This document shows positions 45,600 through 58,219 of a DNA stretch of 64,000 nucleotides, piece after piece (position 1 is the first letter of the stretch; each line of letters opens with the position of its first letter). The stretch lies in assembly GCF_052324685.1 (NCBI RefSeq), contig NW_027506875.1, forward strand, positions 2,489,309-2,553,308. Reading direction: 5' to 3'. Under the pieces are notes generated by a model. The model had not been told where the DNA came from and made no database searches. It saw only the letters and a list, made by a program, of their open reading frames with translations. This DNA is from Brachyhypopomus gauderio. Its lineage: Eukaryota > Chordata > Actinopteri > Gymnotiformes > Hypopomidae. Position numbers and translations under genes: made by a program.

Positions 45600-45964
45600 T
45601 ACTGGAATGGTGTAAAACAGTCTGAACAAAATGTGTAAAGAGAAACATTAACCATTTTTCTTACTCCTCACTTCTCTGAGTCTACTTTTCTTTTTTATTA
45701 GTCTGGATGTGATATTGTAAATTAAGATTAGATGTATATTCACAATTATTAACAGAGATTAACAATTCATTCATTGAATAGCCTACATACCTTGAGGGGC
45801 ATGTGTGTACGGGGGGGTCGAACGAACCCTTCAATCCCCCCTGGCTACGGGCCTGACAACATATACCCCATACACACTATACAACTTCATACACACCACA
45901 TTCATTCCCACACACCATACACATCTTAACACACACTAAACTCTACACACATTACACTCTAGGG
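45600..45964. other. Non-coding, transposon-like tail
   Basis: Contains CCCCCCTGGCTACGGGCCTG near 45835-45855, seen at ends of some fish DNA transposons; otherwise nothing. Confidence 0.3.
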
Positions 45965-46212
45965 CAGCGGTCACCAGCCACTGGGCCGTGGACCGGTACC
46001 GGTCTGTGGGTCATTTGGTACCGGGCCGCCCGATCAGAGTCTGAGTGGTGTTTTTTTTTTTCTTTTATTTTTATGCTGTTTATGTTTGTTTTTATGCCAG
46101 TCATATACTTTTATTTTGTTGTGTTTACCCCCCCACACTTTACAGGCCGGTCCGTGAAAATAGTTTCTAACATGTAACCGGTCTGTGGTGCAATAAATGT
46201 TGGGGACCGCTG
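45965..46212. mobile_element. hAT MITE, 248 bp
   Basis: Ends CAGCGGTCACCAGCC and GGGGACCGCTG; subterminal GGGCCGTGGACCGGTACCGG is the hallmark of a widespread vertebrate hAT MITE group. Flanks CTCTAGGG and TTCTAGGC are an aged 8-bp duplication (6 of 8). Confidence 0.85.
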
Positions 46213-47821
46213 TTCTAGGCCACACCTTTTCAAGACCTATAGTATTTCCTTCAGGAAAGTCTAGTTACAGTTTTTTACGACTGCTAACATGCGTTTCCCA
46301 ATACATGAGATACATTTTCAAAATTCTAAACAGAGTATTACCAAATAGTTAATATCCTGTTCAAAAGCGCATTTTCTTAACTAAATGCCAACTCTGCATT
46401 TCACAACGTAAACAAAGTTTTCTCTTTATACACCAACTTCGTTAAAACACAGCAAACCTGATTCAGTATCCAATCATTCTTTCAAACACTAGCACAGATT
46501 CTCTATTCGAGATGAACATTGTCAATCACTGCACAACCACTGTCAAAAACATACAGAAACAGTATTACATATACTATTTTACTCTCTCCCAGCAAACAAC
46601 AGACATTTTACAGTAACATCTGTTGTTTTCTTAGTCAGTTCATTTTACTGTATTCTGCTTCATTTGGACTTTATTTTCAAATGTGTGCATTTTTGGCAAC
46701 ATACTGTCTACACAGAGTGATATTTACTGTTAGGTACTATATGGAATGTAAATTAGACAAAAAAGGAGTCAGTAACAGTTTTGCAGTAAAGGTTATATTT
46801 TACTGTATTAGGGACATTACTGTAAATTGTAGCCTAACCCAAAAAATAATTACTGTAATTGTAAACATAATTAGCCATGGTCCCATATGTGTAAAAATAC
46901 ACATGTACAAAAAAAAGCCACACAAGGAGGAAAAACAGGATACAAAACTGAACAGTTTTGTTGCACGTAATCTAAACGGTCTTCAGCAATTGGCCACATG
47001 TTTTCATCCACATCGGTGTAATGTGATTGGTTGGATGTTGGTTCGATTGGAGACTGAATCGATTGCTCATCCTTTGTGTCCCGGATTTATATTCTGAAAT
47101 TTTGAACGTGTATTTTTGCATCCCAATATTTGCGTGCGTATTTTGTGAACTTGAAAAAAATATCTTTTAAATTTTTTAACACTTACATTTTTTTCATTGT
47201 ACTTTATTAACCACGAATAATAAAACTGAAAACGTGTTCTTGAAAATTCAAGCAGTAAATTCAAAAGCAACAAAGTTCAGATGCATAATTTCAGTGCAAA
47301 AAAAAAAATCAGTGCTTCAAATTTGAGGGCAAAAAAAATCAGTGCTTCAAATTAAATATCTGATTACACTGATTTGCTTCCATGCCTATACTGCAGATCT
47401 CAAACACCTTTTACAGCTTTTACAGATGCACTGTAAAAATGACATGGCGTTTAATAAGAAATTACATGGAGATGTTGAGGAACAGTTGGAATAAAGTGGA
47501 TGTGTTGGATCAATGTGCATGTTTTTACCTGCATTTTTTATTTGTTATAAATATGGAAGTGTGAAGTATGAAGTGTTAAAATGTTAAAATATTTTTTTCG
47601 AATCATTTTCAGTCCTACGTGAATGTTGAAGTTGGTTTAACAGTGAGACAGTTGATGAGATCTTCTGAAGAGGTGAGTTATTTTTTATACCTGTGACAAA
47701 TTCCTCAGCATCCACATAAATCATCAACCATTTAAAACACACAACCAACAGGTAGCCTGTAGGCCCAATTTCACCCTTTGGATTTGGATACATAATGTGG
47801 CCTTAGTTGTTTTGGGTGTTT
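46213..47821. other. AT-rich non-coding interval
   Basis: No gene recognised. Many TACTGTA/TTACAGT motifs (46540-46860) suggest an old AT-rich DNA transposon. A short repeat, AAAAAAATCAGTGCTTCAAATT, is duplicated at about 47300-47350. Confidence 0.4.
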
Positions 47822-47824
47822 TTA

Positions 47825-48390
47825 GGGCGTACTCACACTAGGCTCTGTGATCCGGGCCCGGGTTAGTCCGGGCTAGTGTGAGCGCTCCAACCGTGCCCGG
47901 GCCCGGATCAGTTAACGGTGCTCGGGCCCGCTTTGAAGAGGTGGGCCAGGGCACGATTCATGTGGACTCGGGCACGGTTCGCTTCTAGTGTGAGCGCTAT
48001 CCGTGCCCGGGGCCGCTTGGTGCCTCGTCTGATTGGTTCATTTCGCTGGAACTCAAACATGACATCAGTGATGCGACGCTCACGTTAAACAGTCATAGCG
48101 GCAAAGCGATTAGCAGACAATCGTTGTGTTAAATTATCGATAAATCTGTGCTTGCACCGTGTTTCTGCACTCCCAAAACGACACCAAAAATACAATAAAA
48201 AGAGAATCGTGAACTCTATAGTGTTGTGCGAGCGCGCTTTTTTCCAAATAAAGCGGCGTTGTGATGACGTAAGCGTGCTCGGGCCGGGTTGCTGAAGCGA
48301 GTGTGAGTGCAGGCCAGCGGGGGAGTGGGGAGGGGGGATAACCGGGCCCCAGCACGGAACAAGCAAACCGTGCCTAGTGTGAGTACGCCC
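47825..48390. mobile_element. PIF/Harbinger-type MITE, 566 bp, TTA duplication
   Basis: Inverted ends GGGCGTACTCACACTAGGC and GCCTAGTGTGAGTACGCCC, flanked by TTA on both sides (47822-47824, 48391-48393), the TWA duplication typical of Harbinger. GC-rich subterminal palindromes (CCCGGGCCCGG). No transposase. Confidence 0.9.
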
Positions 48391-48393
48391 TTA

Positions 48394-48964
48394 GAGTCTT
48401 TGAACAGGCTCCCAGTCTCATTACACACAAAGGCTGGGTTATACATCCTTTTACACAGTACTAACACAGTATTAGTGAATCATTATACACACACACAGGT
48501 AGTTTTATTTTATAACTTCCCTGAACTAGCTAGTAATGCATTTGTTATATAGCTGTTGTGAGAAATGGTAAAGGAATGGTGACCGTTACGCACAGTAATC
48601 ATTGTATTATACACAGTTATCTGTAACACCATTTTAAAGTATGAAAAGAGTACATTTTTATGACTGCTAACATTTTTGTTCAAACAGTAGAAATAAGACC
48701 CTACCAAATTCACAGCAGTGAAAATCACATCACGAACCATGAAAAGAAAAATTTCCCCATTAAATATGACATTTTCTGTGATATCTTGGTGCTGCCCATA
48801 GATTAATTCTCTGATTCAAAGAGGCACAATAATTTTAAAGATCAAATCACACTGCTGGAACTCATAAGGAGCTTCAACAGACCAAAGCAGCTCTGCAGCA
48901 CCATGAGAGAGAGAGGAAGGAAAACAACTTGGAATATGAGGTTGATGAGCCCTACAAAATAAAA
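48394..48964. other. Non-coding, nothing recognised
   Basis: No supported feature. Confidence 0.4.
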
Positions 48965-49887
48965 GTCCCTATCAGAGTTGTAGAGTAGGGTCTGGCCGTA
49001 TATCTCACCTCTGGGGCTTACCTCATCTGTGGGACCTATTGAGGTCCCAGAGAGGAGGTCCTGTTTTTATCTTGATCGCCAGCTACTGGCGTGGGGCGGT
49101 ATTGCACTGGAATATAACAGGTGTAGTTATATTCCAGTGAGTGTCGTTCGACTTTTAACAAAGGTTACTTGACAGCAGGCCAATTGGACTGACGAATAAT
49201 TGATAAGTGAAAGTGAAAATGTGTTTTTTGTTCTCTTTTGTTTTGTACACTGCGTGTGCGTGCGTGTCTGTACATGCTTTTTGTGACTCTTGGTAGTCTT
49301 GAAGTTCGTTTTGCATCCTGCATGGCCACATTAATGCATTTTATTGTTCATTCTGAATGCTGGGTTTTACTGTTTTCTCTTGAGTATGAAGCTGCTTAAT
49401 TTTTAATGAGCTTGATTTGAACAAGCAGATATCACAATAGTTTTATCCATTAAGTTTGAGTTCTTCAAAAACAATTCAATGTAAGCTTTTATTTGTTTCA
49501 TTGCCTTTGAAATCTTTGTTTTGATTCTAAATAATATTTTTTGTAAATAATTCACTAATCAAGTTTGCTTGTATTATTTCCCTGGTCTTTATTGCTTAAT
49601 ACGTTACTGAGTTAAATTTGGGTTTCTTGCATTTACTTAATCAAACACATAACATAGGCATTAAACAAATTTGACAGTTCTGTATATAGCAAGTGTAGTT
49701 GTCTGAAAAAGATCTTTCACTGCTGCTTAAATTAAAAGTAAAATCTATTTGTGATTTTCTCTATAGGATGTGTTTAACATGTCCTTAAATGCCACTGTCA
49801 AAAATGGTTACGATCTTTCTACTCCGTTCAGTTTAAAATGTGTAGTATTATTTTTCCTTTTTTGTTACTATTTATTTATTTTTAAAA

Positions 49888-49889
49888 TG

Positions 49890-49947
<58 letters not shown>

Positions 49948-50020
49948 CATTTTAAAAATAAATATACATATATATATATATAATATAATATAATATACAT
50001 ATATATATATATATGTATGA
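49888..50020. repeat. (AT)n tract with flanking palindrome
   Basis: About 27 AT units, flanked by TATTTTTAAAATGAAATATA and its reverse complement, so the whole can fold back on itself. Confidence 0.9.
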
Positions 50021-50155
50021 GTGAAAGCAAGAATGATTTAAACTCACTATTCCTACACATGGTTATATAATACAGTTATATGAAAACATTTGCAAATAAA
50101 TATTTATTTATATATAAATATTAATTATAATATTATTCATAATATTATATATAAT

Positions 50156-50502
50156 TGTCACGCTACGGTCCCCGAACCCTTCCTTTGGGGCGTGTGTTAA
50201 CGTTGTCTGCGTCTATTCGTCTGCGTCTGTGTACCTCCGTGGGTGCGGGTGCGTCTTGTCATTATCCGTCTCACCTGTGGCTCGTCTCGTCATCACGTGG
50301 GGTTGATGTGGTCTGTCTATTTAATGTGCGTTCGCGCAGTGTCTTGTGCTCGTCGTTGTCTAATGTTTGAGTCTACACGTTACGTGTGTAAGTGTCTGTT
50401 TAGCGTGCGCTATTGCGCAATAACCTGTATGCATTAAACCGTGTCGTTGTGCCTGTGAAGCTGGATTTGTGTCTCGTCCTTCGCCTCGCACCCAACGTCA
50501 CA
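50156..50502 (+). repeat. Solo LTR, family A copy 2
   Basis: A 347-bp LTR, TGTCACGCTACGG to ACGTCACA, flanked by perfect ATAAT duplications (50151-50155, 50503-50507). Contains TATTTAATG and GCATTAAACC near its 3' half. Confidence 0.9.
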
Positions 50503-51198
50503 ATAATAAATTAAATTCCGTTTGGCAAGAGGTGTCCAAACTTTTGCATACGACTGTATGTGATGTTTGCTAAAAATATATATATATAATATATAATTAG
50601 GGCCGATAACGCCGATAACGGCCGACAACTAATTAAATTTAACATTTGATATATATATGTATACAGATAAAAACGGTCTGCAAGCGAGTTAAATTTAAGT
50701 AGTGGTCGGCCGTTTCGGTGTTAACGCCGTTAACGGCCCACCACTCAATATAATATAACCCATCGCTGCATTCAAAATTGCTCCCTATCACAGAAATATT
50801 GTACTATTTACCATATTTACAATTTACCATTATATTTACAATATAGTGCACTATTTCTGTAGTAGGGGGCGAACTCAGAGGAGTGATCTCGTGATCTGCC
50901 ATGCTTAATTTCTTATGCAATCACGTGACAGCGAGTCGTCATTTCCTGGTCTCAGGGATGAGATCGGTCTCAGAGAGGAGGTGGCCTGAGAGGAGAGATT
51001 TACGGCCAGACGCTGTTGGAGTTGTATAATCCAGGTTCAGAAAGTAAAAGTCCTCACTCAGACTTTCTGGATTGTGTTGATTCCATGATTCCACTCATTT
51101 TACATGGATTGCACTAATTAGAAATCTAGCAAGCTTGAGCAAAATCCTGGTGAGGACTTTTACTTTCTGAACCTGGATTATACAACTCTGGTCCCTAT

Positions 51199-51400
51199 AG
51201 CCTGAACAGTGGAACTGGACCAAACAGAGAGCGACATGTATAACAAATTGGACAAGTGTTTTCATGTTAGTAAAGGAATGAAGCCTAGCTTTTCTCCTGA
51301 TGGGTTTTAGTATGAATGTCTTTAGTATTGTGCAGAGCCAAAACATTTATAATTATGTTTCATCTCACACGTTATCTCAAAAAATTATGTTTTTCCCTTT
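51199..51400. other. Upstream region of the zinc-finger gene
   Basis: No exon could be recognised. TTTTTCCCTTTAG at 51390-51402 is a good acceptor for the following exon. Confidence 0.35.
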
Positions 51401-51402
51401 AG

Positions 51403-52652
<1,250 letters not shown>

Positions 52653-53215
52653 GTAGAGGTGTCAAGTAACAAAGTACAAATACTTTGCCACCTTACCTAC
52701 TTGAACAGTAGCATTTTGGGTATCGATACGTTTCTGTAGTAAAAAGACAACTTTTTACTTCTTCTCCTTACATTTTTCCCAAATTATCTGTACTTTCTAC
52801 CTTGTTAGTCCTATTTTATTGGCTTGTTTCTCAATCTGGCAGGAAACCGTAAAAAAAAAAAACTATCCAGATAAATCGTGCCATCCAGATAGATTGTGAT
52901 CTGACTGTGGTGGGATGAGAAATATAAACATATACCATTCCTACACCCTGTTGCGTTTGTGTGTGATCCATCACACGTATCCAATCACTCCAGCAATGAC
53001 ATAGCAAACATGTAGCTTAGGTTGAAGATATTCATGACAGAGACTCGAGAAATTAAACAAAATGTCCCAATTAAGCACCAGCGAAGAAGTTGGTAGCCAG
53101 GAAGACCCTGCACTGTATATCAAGTCACTTGTGGTAGGTTTTTGAATTATTTGTCTTGTCATCTGTGTATTTGTCGTCATGTTAATAAATGTTGTCACCA
53201 CTCCCTCACTGCCCC

Positions 53216-53500
53216 CACCTATGGGGCAGTCATGGTCCTGTGGTAGGGAACTGGTCTTGTGACCGGAGGATCGTGGGTTCGATTCCCAGGCCTGAGGCCA
53301 TGACTGAGGTACCCTTGAGCAAGGCACCTAACCCCAACTGCTCCCCGGGCGCCGGGCTAGGGCTGCCCACCGCTCTGGCCACGTGTGCACCACAGCCCCC
53401 TAGTAATCACTAGTGTGTGTTTGTGTGTGTGTTCTAATTGCACAGATGGGTAAATGCGGAGTACAAATTTCGATTGGGGTATAAATTGACAAATATGGCC
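53216..53500 (+). mobile_element. tRNA-derived SINE
   Basis: A-box-like TGGTCCTGTGGTAGGGAACT, B-box-like GGGTTCGATTCCC, then AGCAAGGCACCTAACCCCAA. The tail ACAAATTTCGATTGGGGTAT ends near 53500. Related head to the SINEs at 30685 and 32829 but a different body. Confidence 0.8.
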
Positions 53501-53511
53501 CATTTAATTCA

Positions 53512-54835
53512 TTTCAACCTTGCCACTGGGACAATATGGTTTTAATAAATTTGCATTGGATGGTGTCTAATTTTCTTCAACTAAATTCCGATAAGACTGA
53601 GGTGCTGATTCTTGGGCCCAAAGCTGCTCGAAGCAATTGGGCTGATATTCCCCTTACCCTAGATGGTTTTTTCAGTAATACCTAAATGTACCACAAAAAG
53701 CTTAGCTTAGGTTACTATTGATTTGGATCTTTCATTTGACACACATATATGCAATGTCACTAAGGCTGCCTTTTTCCATTTACGTAATATCGCCAAGCCG
53801 AGACACTTTAATTAACTGATGCATGGTTAGCTGGTCCATGCTTTTGTCTCGTCAAGATTGGACTACTGCAATGGTCTTCTAATTGGATGCTCTAAACAGT
53901 CCATAAAAAAGCTACAACTTGTACAAAATGCTGCAGCTAGAGTCCTAACTAAGACTAGAAAATTCGATCATATTAGTCCCACTCTTGCGGCATTACACTG
54001 GCTTCCGATTAAATATCAAATTGAATTTAAAATTCTTCTGTTAACCTATAAGGCATTAAATGGTCTTGCCCCACAATATCGGAGTGAACTCATTGCTTAC
54101 TACAACCCATCTTGCCCTTTGTGCTCCCAAAATGCTGGATTTCTCCTTGTTCCAAAAAATTGTAAGACTACAGCCGGAGGCAGAGCTTTCTCATTTAAAG
54201 CTCCTCAATTATGGAATAGTCTTCCAGCTCCAATCCGAGATTCTGACACAGTTCCAATCTTTAAATCTAGACTTAAGACTCACCTATGTAATCAAGCCTT
54301 CAGCTAATATTCCCCTTGTAAGATGTGGGGCTCGGGGGGCCACCAGACGTTGAGATTTCTGGTAATCATCCAACTGTGTCATGGCATCACTCTAGTTGTG
54401 ACAATGACTTGACTGGAAAGCAGTGTTTCATTAAGCCCTCATGACTGTGGTCACCTCTGAACCCCTCCCTTTAGGTATGCTGCTTTAGATGGCACGTGAG
54501 CTATGTACGTTTAATCAATGGTGGTTTAAATTGATGTCCACACTCTCAGTCTGTATTGTCTATCTTTTTGCATGCTTCTACCCAAGACAATTGCATGCAA
54601 GCATCTACAAGCACCTGGGAGATGGTCTGGCTTGCCGGTGGATGTACTGATGCCAGGGTTGGATGTGCCATTGCCACAAGAGGATGTGCTGATGCTAGCT
54701 CCTACCTGAGGCTCACCATCTGCACTGAAGGGACTGTGACTACTTGGCCGGAGAACAAAAACCTTAACTATAACCGTAGAACCACCTTTTGTCCACAAAT
54801 ACGGACTTGTGCTAACGGCATGGGTTAAAGTTCTC
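53512..54835 (+). mobile_element. L2-like LINE 3' part (relative of the NLR intronic copies)
   Basis: RT C-terminal half, broken by stops near 53810 and frame changes: [57 protein letters not shown], then the same LNGLAPQY..., [19 protein letters not shown] and 3' UTR as at 6914. It starts upstream of where the intronic copies begin, so it shows the longer form. Confidence 0.85.
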
Positions 54836-55258
54836 TGTCACTACAACGGATTTCCATCATTTGATTTTTTTGGGGAAAAAATCTGTCAAATCATAATAAA
54901 CCACACACGCGCGTGATATCTGTTTTGTGGCTGAAATATGATTCTCTCACTGGCGCTCATCAGCGCTGGATGGATGACGGCGGTGTAATTTGATTGACGG
55001 CAGTGTAATTTGATTGGAATTTAGACTAAAGTACTTGAAAATGCTTGAAATTGTAATTACTTTGTTTCACAACTGTCTGACTGAACAGTTCTCTTGTATT
55101 ACAAATACATGTTTCGAGGGCGAAACATGAGAGAACGTGAAGACGTTAACGTGTGCGTTTTGAAAATAAACAACCATTAAATAATTTGATAAAAAAGCGA
55201 ATTATTTCAAATCATTTCGAGTATATGTATAAATATTTAACTTAATTAAGTTTAACTT
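54825..55258. mobile_element. Fragment of the CATGGGTTAAAG transposon
   Basis: Begins CATGGGTTAAAGTTCTCTGTC and is, over several segments, the reverse complement of 19620-20305 (for example GGCGCTCATCAGCGCTGG and GGGCGAAACATGAGAGAACG-like stretches). Lacks the far end. Confidence 0.7.
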
Positions 55259-55312
55259 TGGGCGGCATGGTGGTGTGGTGGTTAGCACTGTCGCCTCACA
55301 GCAAGGCGGTCT
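55258..55312 (+). mobile_element. tRNA-SINE head fragment
   Basis: GGGCGGCATGGTGGTGTGGT plus GGTTAGCACTGTCGCCTCAC is the A-box end of a common fish SINE; the rest is missing. Confidence 0.75.
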
Positions 55313-55881
55313 GCTGTCATTTTTGCCGCGCGGACCCTCGCGCCGCTCAAGTATAAACCAGTCAGCTGTCAGAAACAGCTTTGATGTGTGGCTATATTAT
55401 ATACTATGTGACCTAACACAAGGATTGTCTGCTACAGAGGAAATTCAAATGATGTAAGCTGTGGGGGGGGGCACATGAAACTTTTTTGTCCCGGGCCCCA
55501 GCAAGGGCCTGCTCAGAGATATAGCATTACACAAACTTATCGCATCATTTCCTCAAATGTGATGTCGAGTTTTTGTAGGCTGAAATGTCCACACATTTGG
55601 CAGACACAACTGACAGCACATTATATAACTGTCTTTTTACACGTTTGTAATGTGAACATTGGCTGAGAGTCCAGGGATGCTCGGGAGGTTTTTCTGTCAC
55701 CATACTTTCTTGCTACGGTGGAGAAAGTTTGCGTATGTGATCACGTGACTGACCGGCTTAATTTGATTGGTTACTCATACTCAGGTGACAAGACGTTGGT
55801 CAGTCTTCTCACTGAAAAGACGAATTATTTACAAAATGAAAGTAAAGGTAGCGCGGCACAAATCCGATTGTAACGATTGTA
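55313..55881. other. Composite repeat debris inside the hAT
   Basis: Nothing codes. GCGCCGCTCAAGTATAAACCAG (about 55340-55361) is a transposon terminus motif also seen near 19390 and 25556. Confidence 0.4.
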
Positions 55882-56036
55882 ACATAGGGAGTTTTTCCTC
55901 GCCACGGTCACCTTTGGCTTGCTCATTAGGGTTCTGGACCCATAGTATTGTTAACCTTTTAAATCCTGTAAAGCGCTTTGTGACAACGTGTTGTGAAAAG
56001 CGCTATACAAATAAACTTTGATTGATTGATTGATTA
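55882..56036 (+). mobile_element. LINE 3' tail
   Basis: GCGCTTTGTGACAACGTGTTGTGAAAAGCGCTATAC plus (TTGA)n, the 3' end of a relative of the L2-like copies. Confidence 0.75.
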
Positions 56037-56220
56037 ACGGAGTAAAAGTCGCGTTTTTCTCAGCACATATTTACTCAAGTAAAAGTAGAAGTCTTTCATA
56101 TTAAGAAGTAATTAATAATTACTTAGTAAAAAATTACAAGTACATTTTTGTCCAAAAAGCTACTTGAGTAAATGTAACGGAGTAAATGTAACGCGTTCCT
56201 ACCCACCTCTGATAACACAG

Positions 56221-56400
56221 TCTTCACCTCACTTCTCCAAAGAACACGTCAGTGTGAATCTGTTCTATTGCTGAGTAACCAGCCACTTCCTGTTTTATTT
56301 ATCATGTCAATAAAGGGTTAGGGTTAGATTATTAAGATTCATTATTATTATTGTTAATAATAATAAGAATAATAATTATTATTATTAATATTAATAATGT
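56221..56400. other. Possible zinc-finger gene 3' flank
   Basis: After the hAT-like insertion: TGTCAATAAAGGG (about 56307) is a plausible polyadenylation signal, then an ATT/AATAAT-rich run. Confidence 0.3.
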
Positions 56401-56817
56401 TGTGACGCAGAGACAGAAGCGGCAGGAGGCAGAGTGTGACCGGTTTTATTATCCATTGCAAAAATGAACTTAAAAATACTCAGGCCACTCGGCAGGACAG
56501 TGAAATAAGTATAACAAAGAATAAAGAAGAAAGTAACGAAAGAAAATGGAAGCAGCAATCCGATGTGCAGAGCAGGTCTTCTCTGAAGCGATGCGAGGGT
56601 GCAGGTACAATGCGCAGCACTGGACAGCACAGCACGACCTGTGGGAATAAATACAACCCGAACCTGATTAAGTGACAGGTGTCAGTATTCGGGTGATTGT
56701 GATGGTGGGAGTGTCCGGGAATGAGAGGGTGTGTTCTGTGATGTTGTGGGCATGCGTGTGAGGGAAAGAGTGCGTGGGCGCGCCCTCTGGTGGCGTCTAG
56801 GCTGACCCACCGTGACA
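56401..56817 (-). repeat. 3' LTR of minus-strand Gypsy element
   Basis: Plus-strand ends TGTGACGCAG and CCGTGACA (417 bp); the minus-strand polypurine tract TTGGGGGGGGTTC lies directly inside it at 56818-56833. Carries CGCCCTCTGGTGG. Confidence 0.82.
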
Positions 56818-56829
56818 GAACCCCCCCCA

Positions 56830-58219
56830 AGGATCCCTCCAGCCGAACTTTCCGCGGGCAACCCGGACGACGGGGAGCAGGAAGACTAGGATGCTCACGA
56901 TGGAACGAGGCGAGCATGGAGGGGTCCAGCACCCGGGAAGCCGGGACCCATGACCTCTCCTCAGGACCATAACCCTCCCAGTCCACCACGTATGCGTCTT
57001 TATACGTCTTGCGATGACATACGGGCCCGCGTAGTGGTCAGCCAGCTTACCTCTCGGTCCCAGCCTTCCATCGCTTGTCGACACCCATACCTTATTGCCA
57101 GTTCTGTAGACAGGGGTTTTGCTTCTCCGGCGATCAGCTGCCTGCAGCGCGTATCTGCCCATATGCGCTCGCTCCTCTTGCACCAGTCCTCCACCACTGG
57201 TTGATCTGATGCGGCAGCGTTCCAGGGGTATAAGGCTGGCTGTCTCCCTAGAACGCACTCGGAAGGTGTTACACCAGTGCTGGATTGGACTAAGGAGTTT
57301 TGCGCATATTCTGCCCAGATGAGTAGCGAATGTGTCCAGGTACTCACTACAATATGCGCGCAGGAATCTCCCCAGTTCCTGATTTACGCGCTCAACCTGT
57401 TCGTATACCTGAGGATGGTAACTAGATGTAAGACGTGATGTTGAGCTTGGCGAGGAACTCCTTCCATACCCGAGAGGTGAACTGTGGTCCTCGATCGGAT
57501 ACGATGTCCTCTGGTAGCCTGAACTGGCGAAACACCTTGCGAAACAGTGCCTCTGCCGTCTCCCACTCTGTAGGTAGCCCTGGAAGTGCTATGAACTGCA
57601 CCATTTTAGAAAACCGATCTACGATGGTAAGGATGGTGGTATTCCCCTCGGACGTAGGTAGGTCGGTGACGAAATCCACAGCAATGTGTGTCCGGGGCTG
57701 CTTGGGGATCGGAAGAGGCAGTAGCTTACCAGCTAGAGGGGTGTGTGGCACTTTGCTCCGCTCGCATTCTGCACACGAAGCGACGTGTTGCATGACATCT
57801 CAATGCATACCTGGCCACCAGTAGCGGGCTCCCAGCACTTGTGACGTCCTCGTGGATCCGGGCTGACCTGTACCAAGAGACGTTTGTGCCCAGCTGATGA
57901 GTGGAGTGTTCTGTGTCGGGGGAACAAACCTACGGTAAGGAAGACACCTAGGATGTGGATTAGCCGCGGAGATCGCTCTGTCAATCTCCCACACAGCACA
58001 GAGGAAGCAATCCGCTGGGAAAACTGGTTCTTCCTCCGTGGAATCCCTGCTCTCGGGGAAGGAGCGAGAGAAGGCATCGGCTCATGTGTTCTTCACCCCG
58101 GGGCGGTAGGTGACCTGGAAATGAAACCTGGAGAAGAATAGAGACCAGTGGGCCTGACGTACATTCATTCTCTTGGTGGTTTTCAGGTATTACAGGTTCT
58201 TGTGATCCGTGATTACAAT
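56830..58219 (-). pseudogene. Chromodomain-type Gypsy integrase and RNase H end
   Basis: From right to left: RNase H tail ([19 protein letters not shown]), zinc-binding region ([16 protein letters not shown]), integrase core with the first two acidic residues in [10 protein letters not shown] and IVSDRGPQF, a stop/frame break near 57420, then WAEYAQNSLVQSSTGVTP. A C-terminal chromodomain-like motif ([20 protein letters not shown], about 56990-56930) ends the frame. Chromodomains direct integration by binding modified histones. Multiple frameshifts; inactive. Confidence 0.85.

Larger units (their letters stand above)
48973..51190. mobile_element. hAT-type element, 2.2 kb, 8-bp target duplication, with nested LTR
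   Basis: Ends CAGAGTTGTAGAG and TATACAACTCTG; perfect GTCCCTAT duplications (48965-48972, 51191-51198). Just inside each end lies an inverted copy of TCTGGCCGTA.ATCTC.CCTCT (48991 and about 51010). The right end is itself a palindrome (about 51018-51056 pairs with 51149-51190). No transposase. Contains a solo LTR and an (AT)n tract. Confidence 0.85.
52653..56212. mobile_element. Large hAT-like composite inserted in the zinc-finger gene
   Basis: Ends GTAGAGGTGTCAAGTAACAA and ACCCACCTCTGA (inverted copies related to AGAGGTG); subterminal AAGTACAAATACTTTG and ACTTGAGTAAATGTAACGG are typical of a fish hAT group. Flanks TCACACAG and TAACACAG match 7 of 8. The interior holds a SINE, an L2-like LINE, a second transposon fragment, a SINE head and a LINE tail. 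Confidence 0.7.

Noticed and set aside
46519..47097. 192-codon plus-strand frame
   Set aside because: AT-rich, no domain or compositional sign of coding, lies in transposon-like sequence; probably chance.
48989..49140. Small nuclear RNA-like hairpins
   Set aside because: The stem-loops do not match any snRNA I know, and they lie within the terminal region of a hAT element with clear target duplications.
56480..56989. 169-codon minus-strand frame as an independent gene
   Set aside because: Its first part is the Gypsy chromodomain end and the rest reads through the polypurine tract into the LTR.
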